From positions 213,142 through 277,141 of the forward strand of contig JACQZU010000020.1 of assembly GCA_016213735.1 (NCBI GenBank): a stretch of DNA of 64,000 nt, read 5' to 3'. Source of the DNA: Acidobacteriota bacterium (GTDB lineage: Bacteria > Acidobacteriota > Holophagae > Holophagales > Holophagaceae). The notes under the pieces were generated by a model, which was not told where the DNA came from, did no database searches, and was given only the letters and a program-made list of their open reading frames with translations. Below, one piece after another: positions 8,186 through 17,179 of this stretch (positions are counted from its first letter, which is position 1; each line of letters starts with the position of its first letter). A program made the position numbers and the translations under genes.

Positions 8186-8608
8186 TCACTCCCAGCCCCC
8201 GCTGCGCTCGCGTTTCCGGGTACCGGTGCGCTTCTTGGCCTCCACCCGCCGGGCCTGGCTGGCCCGGGTGGGACGCGTGGGGACCCGGGGCCGGGGCGCC
8301 ACGAGGCATCGCAGCAGCGCGAGGCGGATCTTCTCTCGGGCATCCTCCAGGTTGAGCGGCTGGTCCCGGGTCCGATCGCTCACCACGATCCAGCGCCCCT
8401 CGGCGTCCAGCTGATTGCGGATCGCGTGGCCCAGGCGGTCCCTGGAGGCGGGGTCGAGGCCCTGGATGGCCTCCAGGTCCACGCGGAGTTCCACCTTGCT
8501 GGAGACCTTGTTCACATTCTGTCCTCCGGGGCCGCCCGACCGAACGGCCTTGAAGGACAGGGCATCCCCGGGCACCCGTACTTGATCCGTCACCACGATG
8601 GGGTCCAC
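8186..8608 (-). CDS. arfB: Alternative ribosome-rescue factor ArfB (GGQ peptidyl-tRNA hydrolase)
   Basis: A 140-aa protein with the release-factor GGQ motif at residues 28-30 (SGGPGGQNVNK) and the long basic C-terminal tail (ARRVEAKKRTGTRKRERSGG) that enters the empty mRNA channel of stalled ribosomes. This combination defines ArfB/YaeJ, which hydrolyses peptidyl-tRNA on non-stop complexes. The GTG start at 8608 gives the family's usual length; the longer frame is rejected because it runs into the kinase gene. It lies 13 bases behind the histidine kinase gene on the same strand, so is probably co-transcribed with it. Confidence 0.92.
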   Translation of the reverse strand: MDPIVVTDQVRVPGDALSFKAVRSGGPGGQNVNKVSSKVELRVDLEAIQGLDPASRDRLGHAIRNQLDAEGRWIVVSDRTRDQPLNLEDAREKIRLALLRCLVAPRPRVPTRPTRASQARRVEAKKRTGTRKRERSGGWE

Positions 8609-8621
8609 GGCGTTCCCTTCC

Positions 8622-9803
8622 CTACCAGCGGATCTCGGCGCAGGTTCCCCCGCCATCCCGGGGCCGCAGCCGGAGGTCGGCACCCTGGGCGTTCAGCCAC
8701 TTCAGGGCCAACGGCAGGCCCAGGCCCGTGCCGTCCGGGCGGCCGCTCTCGAAGGGACGGAGGAGGCGCTGGAGTTCGGCGTCCGGGATTCCTGGACCCC
8801 GGTCCAGGATCCGCAGGGTCCCCTCCTCGAGTTCCATGGTCACGGTGGCACCCCCGGGGGAAGCCTGCGCCGCGTTCTCCACGAGGTTGAGGAGGGCCTG
8901 CTGAAGCAGCTGGGGGTCCGCCAGGGCCCGGCCGCTCCCCTTCAGCTCCAGGTGCAGGCCCTGGCCCCCCGGGCGCCGGCCCACCTCCTCCAGCACCGCC
9001 GCGGCGACCTCCCCCAGGTCCAGGCTGCGGCAATCGGGCTGGAGGGGCCTCGCCCACTGGAGGAAACGCTGCACCACCCGCCCGAGGGCGTCCGTCTCCT
9101 CCTCCAGCTCCCGGCCTGTCTCCTCCTGGCCCGAGCGCCGAAGCAACTGTGCATGGCCCTTGAGGACGGCGAGCCCGTTCTTCAACTGGTGGGCCACTCC
9201 CGCCGTCATCTCCCCCAGTTCCGCGAAGCGGTCCCGAAGCATCCGGCGCCGCTCCTCGGCCTCCCGTTCCGTGACGTCCTCGAACTGCAGGAGGGCCCCG
9301 ATCCGGGCTGGGGCCTCGATTCGCCGCAGGAGCCAGCGGCGCTCTCCATCCCCGGTGCGCCAGGCCTCCCCCGACACCCGTCGAAGCCCATCCAGCAGCC
9401 AGGGGAAGGGTTCCAGGACGAAGTCCACGTCCAGGCCGACCACGCCCTGCTTCACGCCCAGGAGACGCCGACCCTCCTCGTTGAAGCCAGCCACCCGGTT
9501 CTGGGGATCCACCCACAAAAGCCCGAAGGGCAATGCGTCGAGGATGCGTTCGTGAACCGTGCGCAACTCCCCCAGGGAGGCTGCCAGGGCCCCCCGTTCC
9601 TGAAGGCTGGAACTCACCGCCCCCAGCAGCAGGGCCTCCGGGTCCACCCTGGGCCGGGACAGCCGCGCCCACCGAACCACGAAGAAGGCCAGCGCCGCCA
9701 ACACGAAGACGACCGGGAGGCCCAGCACGATCCAGGCGAGAAGGGGGTTGGGGCTCGGCACAAGGGAGATGGTAGCGCCACCGTCGCTGCGGCTGCGCCG
9801 CAT
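8622..9803 (-). CDS. Membrane-anchored PAS sensor histidine kinase
   Basis: About 394 aa: one N-terminal membrane span (LLAWIVLGLPVVFVLAALAF), a PAS-like region (LRTVHERILDALPFGLLWVD, FNEEGRRLLG), a phosphoacceptor helix with H in ELGEMTAGVAHQLKNGLAVL, and an ATPase domain with the N box NLVENAAQAS, G1 DRGPGIPDAE and G2 GTGLGLPLA. The order and the HQLKNGL box resemble NtrB/PilS-type kinases. There is no periplasmic sensor loop, so the signal is probably cytoplasmic or intramembrane. The start is uncertain: ATG at 9803, GTG at 9761 (just before the span) or a start at 9863 are all in frame. No response regulator is adjacent. Confidence 0.88.
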   Translation of the reverse strand: MRRSRSDGGATISLVPSPNPLLAWIVLGLPVVFVLAALAFFVVRWARLSRPRVDPEALLLGAVSSSLQERGALAASLGELRTVHERILDALPFGLLWVDPQNRVAGFNEEGRRLLGVKQGVVGLDVDFVLEPFPWLLDGLRRVSGEAWRTGDGERRWLLRRIEAPARIGALLQFEDVTEREAEERRRMLRDRFAELGEMTAGVAHQLKNGLAVLKGHAQLLRRSGQEETGRELEEETDALGRVVQRFLQWARPLQPDCRSLDLGEVAAAVLEEVGRRPGGQGLHLELKGSGRALADPQLLQQALLNLVENAAQASPGGATVTMELEEGTLRILDRGPGIPDAELQRLLRPFESGRPDGTGLGLPLALKWLNAQGADLRLRPRDGGGTCAEIRW

Positions 9804-9992
9804 CCCTTCCCGCGGGCGCACCCGAACCAGCCCGCCCCTGCTCCTTCGGCACCCGGGAGACACGGGGCCGGTGGGAATGAGGGCCCCTCATTCCGATCAA
9901 AGTGCTCCATCTTCGAAGGGTCCCCTGGGGCCGAGGCCCCCTGGTGGCCGGGACTCCGGGGCCATGGGGATTATTCTCTCTGGGGGGGACCC

Positions 9993-10118
9993 ATGAAATA
10001 CGTTCGGGGAATCGCCATGCCCAGGACCGCCCGCAGGGTCATGACCCTCTTGGGCCTGAGAGCCTTCCGCCCGCCCGAGGGCGGAGCGGGCCCCATCCTC
10101 CGCGGGGGCAGGGCATGA
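9993..10118 (+). CDS. Possible 41-aa ORF coupled to the cupin gene
   Basis: Starts MKYVRGIAMPRTARRVMTLL and ends at a TGA that overlaps the ATG of the cupin gene (ATGA at 10115). Basic and short, with no recognised family. A purine-rich GGGGGGGAC lies upstream. It could be a translated leader that couples expression to the cupin, or a chance ORF. Confidence 0.25.
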   Translation: MKYVRGIAMPRTARRVMTLLGLRAFRPPEGGAGPILRGGRA

Positions 10119-10459
10119 GCCCGGAATCCATCCTCACCGCGAAACGCTACGCCTGGGGCCAGGGATGCGAAGGCTGGCACCTTCTCAGGGCCCCGGGCCT
10201 CCACGTGATCCAGGAGCGGGTGCCCCCCGGAGCCGGGGAACGGCGCCACTTCCACGGCTCCGCCCGGCAGTTTTTCTATGTGCTTTCCGGCCGTGCGGTC
10301 ATGGAGGTGGAAGGACAGGAACACCTCCTCCAGATGGGGGATTGCATCCATGTTCCCCCGGGGGCGAACCACCAGTTCCGGAACCCCTTCGGAGAGCCCG
10401 TGGATTTCCTGGTGGTGTCCCAGCCTTCCTCCCACGGGGACCGCACGGACCTGCCCTGA
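10115..10459 (+). CDS. Cupin domain protein
   Basis: A 114-aa single-domain cupin. Cupin motif 1 is visible as GERRHFHGSARQFFYVLSG (residues ~44-62; metal-binding His, His, Gln/Glu positions) and motif 2 as GDCIHVPPGANHQFRNP (~78-94). Such small stand-alone cupins bind a metal and a small organic or sugar ligand; function cannot be predicted. Its stop is three bases from the stop of the convergent polyphosphate kinase gene, leaving no room for a terminator. Confidence 0.85.
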   Translation: MSPESILTAKRYAWGQGCEGWHLLRAPGLHVIQERVPPGAGERRHFHGSARQFFYVLSGRAVMEVEGQEHLLQMGDCIHVPPGANHQFRNPFGEPVDFLVVSQPSSHGDRTDLP

Positions 10460-10462
10460 GCC

Positions 10463-11941
10463 CTACAGGGCCTCCTCGATCCTTTCGCACAGGGTCCTCA
10501 GAATCTTGATCCGGGCGTAGAGCTTGTCCTCGCTCTCCACCAGGGTCCAGGGGGCGATCTCGGTGCTGGTGCGGGCCACCATGTCGCAGACGGCGGCCTC
10601 GTAGGCCGGCCACTTCTCGCGGTTGCGCCAGTCCTCCTCCGTGATCTTGAAGCGCTTGAAGGGGGTCTCCTGGCGCTCCTGGAAGCGGCGCAACTGCTCT
10701 TCCGGGGAGATGGCCAGCCAGAACTTCGCGAGAATGGCCTTGCTCTTGGCGATCTGGGCCTCGAAGTCGTTGATCTCGCCGTAGGCGCGCATCCAGTCCG
10801 CCTCCGCGCAGAACCCCTCCACCCGTTCCACGAGGACCCTGCCGTACCACGACCGGTCGAAGATCAGGATCTTCCCCCGGCCCGGCAGGTGACGCCAGAA
10901 GCGCCACAGGTAGGGCTGGGCGCGCTCCTCCTCCGTGGGGGCCGCGATGGGGACGATGCGGCAGAGCCGGGCGTCCACCGCCTGGGTGATGCGCCGGATG
11001 CTGCCCCCCTTCCCCGCGGCGTCGGATCCCTCGAAGACCAGCACCACGGCGCGCTCCTTGAAGCGCTTGTGCCGGGTCAGGACGCTCAGCTTCCCCTGCC
11101 AGGCCTCCAGCTCCCGATCGTAATCGACCCGTTCCATCCGTTTCGAGAGATCCAACGCCCGCAGGACGTTCAGTCCATCCAGAGCGGGCGGTGCCGGCGG
11201 AGCCTTCACGGCCGCAGGTCCGGTGGAAGGACGGTCCAGGCGGGCCCGGAGGGCCTGCAGCAGGACCCGCCCCACCGTGAGCTTCTGGTAGCGGGCGTCG
11301 GTGGCCTCCACCACGATCCAGGGGGCGTCCGCGGTGCTGGTGAGGCGCAGGGCCCGTTCCGCCGCCTCCCGGAGGGCGTCGTAGCGCTTGAAGTGCTTCC
11401 AATCCCGAGGGGTCACGCGCCAGGAGGTCTTCGGGTCGGCCTCGAGCTTTGTGAGGCGCTTCTTCTGGACCCCCTTGGAGAGGTGCATCCAGAACTTGAG
11501 AATCAGCGCCCCCTCGTCAATGAGCATCTGTTCGAAGCGGCGCACCAGTTCCATGTCCTGGTCCAGTACCTCGTGCCCGATCCTTCCGTTGCCACACTCA
11601 TTGATGGGCCAGGTGTACCAGCTGCCGTCGAAGATCCCGATCTTCCCTTTCGGGGGCAGGGCCCGCCAGTATCGCCACATGTACGGTCGGTGCAGTTCCT
11701 CGTCGGTGGGCGCGTCGAATCCGTTGGTCTGCACGTGGCGGGGATCCATCCACTCGTTCAGGGTGGAGACCACCGCGCTCTTTCCAGCCCCGTCCACTCC
11801 AGCCACCAGGAGGATCACGGGGAATTTCTTGGCGGCCACGAGGTCGTACTGGGAGTCCAGGAGGGCCTCCCGAAGCCCCGAGACCTCCAGGGTGTAGGCC
11901 TCCTTCTCGACGCGGTGACCCAGTTCGGCGGACTCGAACAT
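10463..11941 (-). CDS. pap: Polyphosphate:AMP/ADP phosphotransferase (two PPK2 domains)
   Basis: A 492-aa protein with two tandem PPK2 domains, the arrangement of Pap-type polyphosphate:AMP phosphotransferases, which use polyphosphate to phosphorylate AMP (class II PPK2). Each half has a Walker A (AGVDGAGKSA at ~47-56; EGSDAAGKGG at ~305) and a lid/Walker B region (FDGSWYTWP; FDRSWYGRVLVERVEGF). The intact Arg/Lys set of the second half suggests that it is the active domain. ATG at 11941 has a perfect AGGAGG eight bases upstream; the longer frame was rejected. It likely links polyphosphate stores to adenylate balance. Confidence 0.9.
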   Translation of the reverse strand: MFESAELGHRVEKEAYTLEVSGLREALLDSQYDLVAAKKFPVILLVAGVDGAGKSAVVSTLNEWMDPRHVQTNGFDAPTDEELHRPYMWRYWRALPPKGKIGIFDGSWYTWPINECGNGRIGHEVLDQDMELVRRFEQMLIDEGALILKFWMHLSKGVQKKRLTKLEADPKTSWRVTPRDWKHFKRYDALREAAERALRLTSTADAPWIVVEATDARYQKLTVGRVLLQALRARLDRPSTGPAAVKAPPAPPALDGLNVLRALDLSKRMERVDYDRELEAWQGKLSVLTRHKRFKERAVVLVFEGSDAAGKGGSIRRITQAVDARLCRIVPIAAPTEEERAQPYLWRFWRHLPGRGKILIFDRSWYGRVLVERVEGFCAEADWMRAYGEINDFEAQIAKSKAILAKFWLAISPEEQLRRFQERQETPFKRFKITEEDWRNREKWPAYEAAVCDMVARTSTEIAPWTLVESEDKLYARIKILRTLCERIEEAL

Positions 11942-11993
11942 CGCGGACCTCCTGGTGCGGGTGTATCGGTGCGGCGTGGGGGGGACCTGAATT

Positions 11994-13442
11994 CTAGGCC
12001 CAGGGCCACAGGCGGGCCATGGGAACCATGGCCAGGACCCTGCTCCCCATGGCCAAGGGCCGCTCCCCCGGGAAGGGTTCCTCCTGGAGGCCCCTTTCGG
12101 CCAGCACCTGCCAACCCCCTGCGTCTTCGAGCAGCGTAAGGGCCCTGGAATCCAGGGAATGTGCGAGGAAGGCGGGGGCGGCGAGGGCGGAAGCCGAGAG
12201 CGCCGTGTGGATGTGGAAGTGCCGCTCGATCCGGTCCGCGAAGCCCCCATCGAAGATCCGCAGCACCACATGAAGGGCCGGCCTCAGGGCCTTGGCCGCG
12301 AGTCCGATCTCCAGGGCGGTCAGGTCGTCGTTGATGGCGCATACCAGGGCCCTGGCCCGGCCGGCATTGGCGTCCCACAGGGCCCGAGCGTGGGTGGCGT
12401 CCGAGACCATGTACGGAATGCGCCGGAAGGACAGTTCCTGGAGAAGGGGGTTGGCCGGGTCCCGCTCGATGACGATGACGGGCACTCCCAGGTCCCGCAG
12501 GCGCGTGGCCACGGCGGCGCCCAGGGTCCCCAGGCCGCAGACAACGACGTGGTTCCGGAGGTGGAAACGCCGTCGCCCTTCCAGGGCGTCGCCGCGTTTC
12601 TGCACGAGGATGTTCGTGACGATGGCGAAAAGGCAGGCCGTCAGGGTCACGCTGGTGAGCATCAGGAGGACCCCCACCAGCTTGGCGGAGTCCGGCGCGT
12701 CCCGGAGGCTGTAATCGCCGTATCCCACCGTGCAGAAGGTGGTCACCACAAAGTAGAGGGCCTGGATCCAATGCAGGCCCTGGGTGAAGTGGAAGTAGGC
12801 CGTGGCGCCCGCGAGGGTCACGAAGATGAGGACCAGCAGCAGGAGCAGGTAACGGTCCACCCCCCCCGTGAGACGGGCGAGGCCTCCCTGGAGTCCGGGC
12901 TCCTCGGGGGCCCGGGGGCCCGAGGCCACCAGGTCCCGCAGCGGCCGAAGTCCAGGGACACCCTGGGATTCGTCTTCCGGCGCGGCCCCAAGGGCGTAGG
13001 CCTCCCCGCCGAAGTCCAGGGCGAAGGGGAAACCCCGCCGCAGTGCGGCGGCCGCAAAGCAGGGAGCGGAGAGTTCCGGGGAACTGAGCACCGCGCAGTT
13101 CTCCAGCTCCCGGGCCACCTTCCGTCCCAGTTCGGGGTCGGCCAGGGCGATCACCAGGCGGAGCTTGGGACAGGCGTCCCGGAAGGCGAGGGCCCTTGAT
13201 AAGTTCTGCTCGTCCCGAACGTCGCAGAAGAGGGCCGCGTCGGCCTCCAGGGCCTCGGGTGCCTCGAGGAGCTCCGCGATGTCCAGCCCCGGGGGATGGA
13301 CCTGGAGCCCCTTCCAGCTCTGGAGCGTCTCCGCCGCGGGCTCGCCCCCGGTCCAAAGCGCCGCCTTGACCCCGAGGCGGCGTGCGAGCTGGCCCAGGCG
13401 GGCCGCGAGATGGGACTGTCCGACCACCAGGATCCTGGGCAC
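11994..13442 (-). CDS. Two-TM potassium channel protein with flanking TrkA-N (RCK) domains
   Basis: A 482-aa protein: an N-terminal Rossmann-like domain (RILVVGQSHLAARLG at the start), a first membrane helix (~YLLLLLVLIFVTLAGATA), a pore with the K+ selectivity filter TVGYGD near residue 240, a second helix (LVGVLLMLTSVTLTACLFAI), then a canonical TrkA-N domain (VVVCGLGTLGAAVATRL) and a regulatory tail. This is a ligand-gated potassium channel of the VIC/KchA-like type, in the inner membrane. GTG start at 13442 preceded by AAGGAG. Its upstream neighbour on the same strand is the FAD protein, 53 bases away. Confidence 0.87.
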   Translation of the reverse strand: MPRILVVGQSHLAARLGQLARRLGVKAALWTGGEPAAETLQSWKGLQVHPPGLDIAELLEAPEALEADAALFCDVRDEQNLSRALAFRDACPKLRLVIALADPELGRKVARELENCAVLSSPELSAPCFAAAALRRGFPFALDFGGEAYALGAAPEDESQGVPGLRPLRDLVASGPRAPEEPGLQGGLARLTGGVDRYLLLLLVLIFVTLAGATAYFHFTQGLHWIQALYFVVTTFCTVGYGDYSLRDAPDSAKLVGVLLMLTSVTLTACLFAIVTNILVQKRGDALEGRRRFHLRNHVVVCGLGTLGAAVATRLRDLGVPVIVIERDPANPLLQELSFRRIPYMVSDATHARALWDANAGRARALVCAINDDLTALEIGLAAKALRPALHVVLRIFDGGFADRIERHFHIHTALSASALAAPAFLAHSLDSRALTLLEDAGGWQVLAERGLQEEPFPGERPLAMGSRVLAMVPMARLWPWA

Positions 13443-13495
13443 CGGGGTCTCCTTGCAGGGATGATGACCGAGGCCCTTTCGGGTGCGCCAGTGCC

Positions 13496-15184
13496 TCAGT
13501 ATTCCGCCGCGGACTCGCTGGCCCTTACCGCCTTTTCGAAGGGGTGGAAGACCGGGGCCCCCGCCTTCCGGGCGATCCACTCGGCCACCCGGATGCCGTC
13601 CACGGCGGCGCTCGTGATTCCACCCGCAAAGCCGGCCCCCTCCCCGCAGGGATACAGGCCGGGATGGGAGAGGGACTGCCCGTCCTCCCCGCGCAGCAAT
13701 TGCACGGGGCTGCTGGTGCGGCTCTCGATGGCCAGGAGGAGGGCCTCGGCGCTGGCGAAGCCGTGCAGGCGCCGGTCGAAGAGGGGGAGGGCCTCCCGCA
13801 GCTGGGCCTCCACGAAGCCCGGCAGGCAGGTGCGGAGGTCGGCGGACACCGCGAAGGGGCGGAAACTGCTCGGGGGGAGGCGCCCCGTGGCCCTGCCCTT
13901 GAGGAAATCCGGGACCGACATGGCCGGGGCACCGTAGCGCTCCCCTGCGGCCCGGAAGGCGGCCTGCTCCCAGCGCCGCTGGAAGTGCATCCCCGCGAGG
14001 ACCTGCTCTCCCCCAAAGTCCGCCACGTTGACCTTGGCCACCAGGCCGCTGTTGGCGAAGCCGGAGTCCCGGGCGGCATTGCTCATGCCGTTCACCACCA
14101 CGCCGCCCTCCTCCGAGGCGCACTGGATCACCAAGCCTCCGGGGCACATGCAGAAGCTGTAGGCCGCTCGGGAGGGTCCGAAGTTGCAGGTCAGCTGGTA
14201 GTCCGCGGGTGGCAGGCTGGGGTGACCCCGGGAGGGACCGTACTGGGAGCGGTCCACGAGGTCCTGGGGGTGTTCCACGCGCACGCCCATGGCGAAGGGC
14301 TTGGGGCGCATGGCCACCCCGCGGGCGTGCAGCATCTCGAAGGTGTCCCGGGCGCTGTGACCCGGGGCCAGGACCAGGGCGTCGCAGGGGACCTCTTCAC
14401 CGCCCTGAAGGCGTGCCCCACGGACCAAACCCTCGGGACCCAGCACCAGGTCCACCAGGCGGGCGTTCCAGCGGTAGCGCCCCCCACGGGCCTCCACCTC
14501 CTTCCGCATCCTCACGGCGCAACGGCGGATCACGTCGGTGCCGACATGGGGCTTGGCCAGGGTGGCGATGCGGGGATGGGCGCCGAATCGGACGAAAGCG
14601 TCGATGACATAGCGGGTGGCGGGGTGCCCGATGCGGGTGGTGAGCTTTCCGTCGCTGAAGGTGCCCGCGCCCCCCTCCCCGAACTGGGCGTTGGCTTCGG
14701 GATCGAGAACCCCCCGGGTCCAGAGGGCCCCCAGTTTGGACACGCGTTCGCCGAGGGAAGGGCCACGCTCCACCAGCAGCGGCTCGATGCCGTAGTCCAG
14801 GAGGCGGAGGGCGCAGAAGGTTCCCGCGGGCCCCGTCCCCACGATCACCACCTGAGGGGGCCGGGGGAGCGCGGCCACCTCGAAGGAGGGGGGCTCCGCC
14901 ATGGCTTCCAGGCGGCAGCCGGGGGGCAGGTCCGGGGCACCGAAATCCCGCCGGCTGCGGAAGGACAGGGTGGCCAGGAAGCGGATGTTCCCCTTGTGCC
15001 GCGCGTCCAGGCTGCGGCGTTCCAGCCGGGCTTCCTCGAAGTCCTCCTCCGCCCCGCCCAGGACCCGGGCCAGCAGTTTCCGGGGGGGGAGTTCCTCCTC
15101 GCCAAGTTCCAGGGGCAGGTTCGAAAGGAAGTGGCGCACGAAGGCTCCGGCGGAAGGGCTCCCGGGCGAAGGAACCAAGGCCAT
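13496..15184 (-). CDS. FAD-dependent oxidoreductase of the COG2509 type
   Basis: A 562-aa flavoprotein. After a ~100-residue N-terminal domain comes a dinucleotide-binding motif (VVIVGTGPAGTFCALRLLDYG, of which GTGPAG is the core) and the conserved ERGPSLGERV and NAQFGEGGAGTFSDGKLTTR segments that mark the uncharacterised COG2509 dehydrogenases. The C-terminus carries the second FAD contact (LYPCGEGAGFAGGI). The substrate is unknown. It resembles geranylgeranyl-reductase-like and NAD(P)/FAD proteins only in the FAD fold. Confidence 0.85.
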   Translation of the reverse strand: MALVPSPGSPSAGAFVRHFLSNLPLELGEEELPPRKLLARVLGGAEEDFEEARLERRSLDARHKGNIRFLATLSFRSRRDFGAPDLPPGCRLEAMAEPPSFEVAALPRPPQVVIVGTGPAGTFCALRLLDYGIEPLLVERGPSLGERVSKLGALWTRGVLDPEANAQFGEGGAGTFSDGKLTTRIGHPATRYVIDAFVRFGAHPRIATLAKPHVGTDVIRRCAVRMRKEVEARGGRYRWNARLVDLVLGPEGLVRGARLQGGEEVPCDALVLAPGHSARDTFEMLHARGVAMRPKPFAMGVRVEHPQDLVDRSQYGPSRGHPSLPPADYQLTCNFGPSRAAYSFCMCPGGLVIQCASEEGGVVVNGMSNAARDSGFANSGLVAKVNVADFGGEQVLAGMHFQRRWEQAAFRAAGERYGAPAMSVPDFLKGRATGRLPPSSFRPFAVSADLRTCLPGFVEAQLREALPLFDRRLHGFASAEALLLAIESRTSSPVQLLRGEDGQSLSHPGLYPCGEGAGFAGGITSAAVDGIRVAEWIARKAGAPVFHPFEKAVRASESAAEY

Positions 15185-15216
15185 GGAAGGCGATTCTATC
15201 GGACAATGAAGGCCTC

Positions 15217-15882
15217 ATGGCCCTGCCCTTCCTGCTCTGCGCCTTCCTGATGGAGGCCCCCGCCCCCCGGCCCTGGGTCGCCTGCACCTTGGAGTTGCAC
15301 GGCACCCTTAACACCCGTCGGCCCCACCCCCGGGGAACGGAAACCGTTTCCGAGACTTTCCAGTACGTGCTGCCCGGGTGGCTCCAGGAGTTGGAGAGCC
15401 CCTCCGGGAGCGTGGTCTTCGAGTTCCAGCCCAACCGGGCCCAGTCCCCGGCGGGGATCCTGAACCTGCACGCCGTGTTGCGGGGGAAGCAGGTCAAGGA
15501 AGAACACCGCTTCTTCGGTTCGGAATTCTCCGAGCCGGGATCCTTCCGGTTCCGGGCGCACCTCCGGGGCCAGAACCTCTACCCTGAGGGCGACCTCAAG
15601 ATCACGGGGACCCATTCCGCGGGGGAATCAGGGCCTTCCAGGGTGGAGCGCCGGACCGTTTCCACCACCCCCTTTCCGGCGATCCGCCGGGGGCCCCGGG
15701 ATTTCGCCGCCCCCACGCTGCGCTTCACCATGAGTTCCTTGTGGCGGTTGCACCGCGCCCCCGAGCCTTTCGCCGTGAACGCCACCGTCACCTACGCCAA
15801 CAACGCCGGGGGCGTCAGCTACGCCGGGCGGGTGGACCTCAGGTTCCGGCTGGATCCCAGGCAGCGGGCCGAACATCCTTGA
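15217..15882 (+). CDS. Putative secreted protein of unknown function
   Basis: A 221-aa protein with a short hydrophobic N-terminus (MALPFLLCAFLMEAPAP) that could be a signal peptide, then an all-beta looking body with alternating polar and hydrophobic residues. I recognise no family. It is divergent from the FAD protein gene (32 bases apart). Its last 44 bases overlap the 3' end of the convergent iron-sulfur protein gene, an unusually long antisense overlap. Confidence 0.6.
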   Translation: MALPFLLCAFLMEAPAPRPWVACTLELHGTLNTRRPHPRGTETVSETFQYVLPGWLQELESPSGSVVFEFQPNRAQSPAGILNLHAVLRGKQVKEEHRFFGSEFSEPGSFRFRAHLRGQNLYPEGDLKITGTHSAGESGPSRVERRTVSTTPFPAIRRGPRDFAAPTLRFTMSSLWRLHRAPEPFAVNATVTYANNAGGVSYAGRVDLRFRLDPRQRAEHP

Positions 15883-17179
15883 GCAGGGCGCCGGGATCCG
15901 GGATCCGCAGGGCCAAGTAGAAGGCGCCCCTCCCCACCAGTTCTCCCCCCGCCGCCAGCGACAGGAGCAAGGCCGGGGGCCAGGGTTGCCGCAGCACCAC
16001 CGCCAGGGCGGGCAGGGCCAGCAGGAGGACCCTCAACAGCGCGAGTCCACCGGAAAGGGCCTGGGTACCCGCCTGCTTCTGCTCCCGCAGGAAGGCGAAG
16101 CTCCTGGCCACGGCCGCCCCCAGGAGGAGCCAACCGGGAAGGCCCAGGGCGAAGAGGGCCAGGGTGATCCCACCGAAAAGGGTGTCGTCGGCCTTTTCGG
16201 CGGGGCCGGCCCGCCATTCGAGGCTCCGGTACAGGCGGTCCATGCAGAAGAGGAGGCCCAGTCCCGCCACCCCTGCCACGGCCCCGAGGGTCCTGGAAGC
16301 GAGGAACTGGGAGAGGGCTCCCAAAGGCACGAAGATGGCGAAGGCCAGGATCTCCCGGCTGAGCCAGGAGCGGCGCAGGTTCCCAAGGGCCCGCAAGGCC
16401 CGGAGGGGTCGCCCGAGGTGGGCCGTGCTGAGAAAGCCCGCCAGAAGCCCAAGGCCCAGGAAGGCCCAAGGTGGGGCCTGCGCCGGGCCCCCGGACAGGA
16501 AGGCCGCCTGGAGGGCCACGAGGAGGGGTGCGAAGGACGAAAAAAGCACCAGACTCCACTCCCGGCGGAGATGAATCCTGGGCAGGGGCGGGGTTGGGCC
16601 CCCCATCCAGGCCAAGGCCTCGTGGGTCAGGGGCGGAAGGCCCTCCGGTGCCGGCCCCTGGATGGGCCCCACCAGCCAAAGACGGGGCCCGATGCCTGCC
16701 GGGAAGAGCCCCGGGGCCTCGGGCTCGGGAAGGGCCCCGGCCTGGGGATCCACCCGCAGGGCTCCCGTGGGACAGGCGGCCGCGCAGGCGGGGGCCAGGC
16801 CCTCCAGCAGGCGGGGGTTGCAGAAGGTGCACTTGGCCATGAGGCCCAGGGTCCCGTCGAAGCGGGGCGCGTCGTAGGGGCAGGCCCAGGAGCAGCAGCG
16901 GCAGCCCAGGCAGGTGTCCTGATCCAGGAGCACCGCCCCGGTCCGAGGGTCCTGGCGGTAGGCCCCGGAAGGGCAGGCCGCTAGGCACGCTGGCCTCTCG
17001 CAATGGTTGCAGGCGAGGGACAGGTGGAACCCCTTCCCCACCGCCCCGGCGTCCCCCTCATGGTGGTGGACGGTGCGCCATGCCCGCTCCATGGGCACCT
17101 GGTTCTCGATGCAGCACGCGACTCGGCAGGCTTCGCATCCCGTGCACCGGGAGGCTTCTAGGACGAAGGCTGCGCTCAT
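15839..17179 (-). CDS. Fused electron-transfer (4Fe-4S) and membrane-anchor subunit, DmsB-DmsC type
   Basis: A 446-aa fusion. The first ~190 residues are a DmsB/NrfC-like ferredoxin domain with four Cys groups (CTGCEACRVACC, CNHCERPACLAAC, CLGCRCCSWACPY, CTFCNPR...CAAACP), enough for four [4Fe-4S] clusters. The rest is a DmsC-type anchor with about eight hydrophobic helices, which would exchange electrons with quinone. The start ATG overlaps the stop of the upstream catalytic subunit gene (ATGA), so the two are translated together. Separate DmsB and DmsC genes are the commoner form; the fusion occurs in a subset of bacteria. Confidence 0.88.
   Translation of the reverse strand: MSAAFVLEASRCTGCEACRVACCIENQVPMERAWRTVHHHEGDAGAVGKGFHLSLACNHCERPACLAACPSGAYRQDPRTGAVLLDQDTCLGCRCCSWACPYDAPRFDGTLGLMAKCTFCNPRLLEGLAPACAAACPTGALRVDPQAGALPEPEAPGLFPAGIGPRLWLVGPIQGPAPEGLPPLTHEALAWMGGPTPPLPRIHLRREWSLVLFSSFAPLLVALQAAFLSGGPAQAPPWAFLGLGLLAGFLSTAHLGRPLRALRALGNLRRSWLSREILAFAIFVPLGALSQFLASRTLGAVAGVAGLGLLFCMDRLYRSLEWRAGPAEKADDTLFGGITLALFALGLPGWLLLGAAVARSFAFLREQKQAGTQALSGGLALLRVLLLALPALAVVLRQPWPPALLLSLAAGGELVGRGAFYLALRIPDPGALLKDVRPAAWDPAGT

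Noticed and set aside
8590..9900. 436-aa frame on the minus strand overlapping the histidine kinase
   Set aside because: Gly/Pro/Arg-rich without any motif, in the same place as a well-supported kinase gene in another frame; typical shadow in GC-rich DNA.
10889..12139. 416-aa plus-strand frame opposite the polyphosphate kinase
   Set aside because: Antisense of a perfect two-domain PPK2 gene; its composition is that of a reverse-frame shadow.
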